NCBI GenBank assembly: GCA_944470555.2 | Contig: OX104130.1 | Location: 58,003,491-58,067,490, forward strand | DNA length: 64,000 bases | From: Heterobilharzia americana | Taxonomy: Eukaryota; Platyhelminthes; Trematoda; Strigeidida; Schistosomatidae | Direction of reading: 5' to 3' | Position numbers and translations under genes: made by a program | Shown here: positions 53,222 to 56,200 of the stretch, in pieces | How positions within the stretch are numbered: the stretch's first letter is position 1 | Layout of the letters: every line of letters begins with the position of its first letter | The notes under the pieces: generated by a model | Databases searched by the model: none | Seen by the model: the letters and a program-made list of their open reading frames with translations, nothing else | Told to the model about the DNA's origin: nothing

Positions 53222-56200
53222 GATCCCGTTAAGTGAAAAGCAAACAACCACAAAACCTTATTGAAATACACTGAAATGTTTTTAATATTAAAAGTTTTCA
53301 GAAAATATAATGAATCATTCGAATGAAGATGATCGGCGAGTCATACTGGTTGACTTAGTAGGCCCACTGACCTGAGTAAAGGTAGACAAGCGAGCAACAT
53401 CAGCCATGAAACAAGTGTCAAAATGCTATCAATAAGTAGAGTTAAAACAGACCTGTGGTTGCTTAAATAGGCCATCATAGTAACTACTGGAATGATGAAC
53501 TTTATTTCAAGGATAGAAACTATATTTTCTGCTAAAATTTAGACACCTTTTGGTACCTTTACGGTTGTTAGGATGGTCTTTAAAGTCCCTTTCTATTTTT
53601 TTCACTACACAATCACTTGAACAAGCCTATCGAACCACTATTGGACTAAGACTCTGCATAATATATTATTACAAGCGGTTTAAAAGACCAACCTTGCAAC
53701 CGCTAGAAGAGTAGTTTTTTTACAAAATAAAGAAGTTGACTTGGTTATTTTATTTTAGTTGCGAAGATTGAATGACTTTAAAGGCCACCCTAGCAACAAC
53801 CGAAATGATCAATCAAACTTCTCTATTTTGTGAAAATCTGCCTTTCCGGTTGAAACGGAGATACCAAACTGGTTACACCATCGTTGCAAGGGTAGCCTTT
53901 AAAGTCGCCCTAATGATGGCACTTTCAGTAATTGAGAATGTCTTTAAAGGCCACTATAGCAACTGGTGAAATGACCAATCAAGTTTTAGCATTGCAGCTA
54001 GTTCGGTTATTTTCCATCAAATAAAGAGACGTATTGGCTATCTCATCAGTTGCTAGGGTGGCCTTCAAAGTCACCGCTAACCGATAATACGTTTGTCTAA
54101 TGTTGTTGTTTAGTTGTGCTGTTCCTTTGGTTATTAACTATGATAATATACTATACCTTTATTTTTAAATTTTTTCTTCATTCATTTACTTCAGAGTTGA
54201 ATGGATGTTCGACTATCAAGGTATGGTTGTATTAGCAACTAATCAAATATGGTGGACATGGGAAATCGAAAATGTTTATCGTAAAATAGCCAGTGGTAAT
54301 AAAAATGCAATGAAGGACTACTCACAAATGTTACAACAACAATTAAATGATATTGTTCTACGTGTACGAAGTCCACTGAGCAAAAATGACCGTAACAAGT
54401 TGACAACTGTGTTAATAGTTGATGTGCACGCAAGAGATATTGTCTCTGATTTTGTACGGGATAATATAATGGATGCTACTGAGTTTCAATGGGAGTCACA
54501 ATTACGGTTTTATTGGTCAAAATCAGCAGATAATTTAATTATTAAACAATGTACTGGGCAGTTTGATTATGGTTATGAATACATGGGATTAAATGGTCGT
54601 CTTGTGATTACACCTTTGACTGATCGTATTTATTTGACGCTGACACAAGCACTTTCAATGTACCTTGGTGGTGCACCTGCTGGACCAGCTGGTACTGGGA
54701 AAACAGAGACTACTAAGGATTTAGCAAAAGCCTTAGGCCTACTTTGTGTTGTCACAAATTGTGGTGAAGGGATGGATTACAAGGCTGTTGGTAAAATACT
54801 TTCTGGTTTATGTCAATGTGGTGCTTGGGGCTGTTTTGATGAATTCAACAGAATTGATGCTTCTGTATTGTCTGTAATCTCAACACAATTAAAAGTGATA
54901 CAAACAGCATTAATAAATCATGTTAAAGAATTCTTGTTTGAAGGTATCAATATTCAGTTGGATTCAAGAGTTGGCGTCTTCATTACAATGAATCCTGGAT
55001 ATGCTGGACGAACAGAACTACCAGAATCTGTTAAAGCTCTCTTTAGACCAGTTGTTGTCATTGTACCTGACTTACAGCAAATCTGTGAAATCATGTTATT
55101 TTCACAAGGATTTTTATCAGCCAAAGTGTTGGCTAAAAAATGACCACATTGTATCGTTTAGCCCGTGAACAATTATCAAAACAACATCATTATGATTTTG
55201 GTTTAAGAGCATTGAAATCAGTTTTAGTGATGGCTGGTGATTTAAGACGTGATGCACCAGATCTAAACGAAGAAATGGTATTAATGCGTGCTCTAAGAGA
55301 TATGAATTTACCGAAGTTTATTTTTGAAGATGCACCCTTATTTTTAGCTTTGATTCAAGATCTTTTTCCAGGACTAAACTGTCCACGTGTACGTTATTCA
55401 GATTTGAATGACGCAGTTGAGTTTTGTTTAAATAAAAAAGGTTTTACGGAAAATCCTATACAATCAGATAAAGTTATACAGTTATATGAAACAATGAAAA
55501 CACGGCATACAACAATGGTTGTTGGACCAACTGGTGGTGGTAAGACTGTGGTTATTAATGCTTTATGCGATGCCCAAACATATATGGGATTACCAACTAA
55601 ATTGTATGTGTTAAATCCAAAAGATCGAAGTGTAATTGAATTATATGGTATATTGGATCCTAATAGTCGAGATTGGACTGATGGTTTATTATCAAATATA
55701 TTTCGAGAAATAAATCGTCCAACAGACAAGCAGGTGAGCTTTAATTAGTGATTGTAGCATTATTATGATTAATAATTTTGAGAAAATGGAAATACTGATT
55801 GAACGATTCAGCTGTTAATCACATCCCAATTTAACTTTTGACACTGATTATTGTTCTGTGTTGCCATGTTGATGCATCTAACAACATATATCGTTTCAGT
55901 ATTGCAGAAGTTGTTCAATCAGATTGTTCAATGGTGTGACGTAATAAGTTATAAGAACAACTATCATCAGAGAAAATCATAGAAAGGAATATTGAAAAGA
56001 GTTAATCCCATTTGTAAGCCATGCCTAGTACAAAGACGAGGGATATTAGCAACCTTCCTAATATGACCGCAATGCGTTGAAAAAGTGAGTGGCAGGTAGC
56101 CGTCTTCGTCCGCTTCAATGAAGACTGGTTAAACTATCGATGTTGAAACATATTTTGAAGTATTGTAAATAAATGGTTAGGTACAAACCTATAAACCTAA

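Noticed and set aside
53082..53264. 60-codon ORF with a poly Ile-Tyr run
   Set aside because: It is the translation of the (AT)n microsatellite.
55130..55145. Programmed -1 ribosomal frameshifting at the A6 run
   Set aside because: The zero-frame context (GCT AAA AAA TGA) does not fit an X XXY YYZ slippery heptamer, and the conserved residue count needs exactly one more A.
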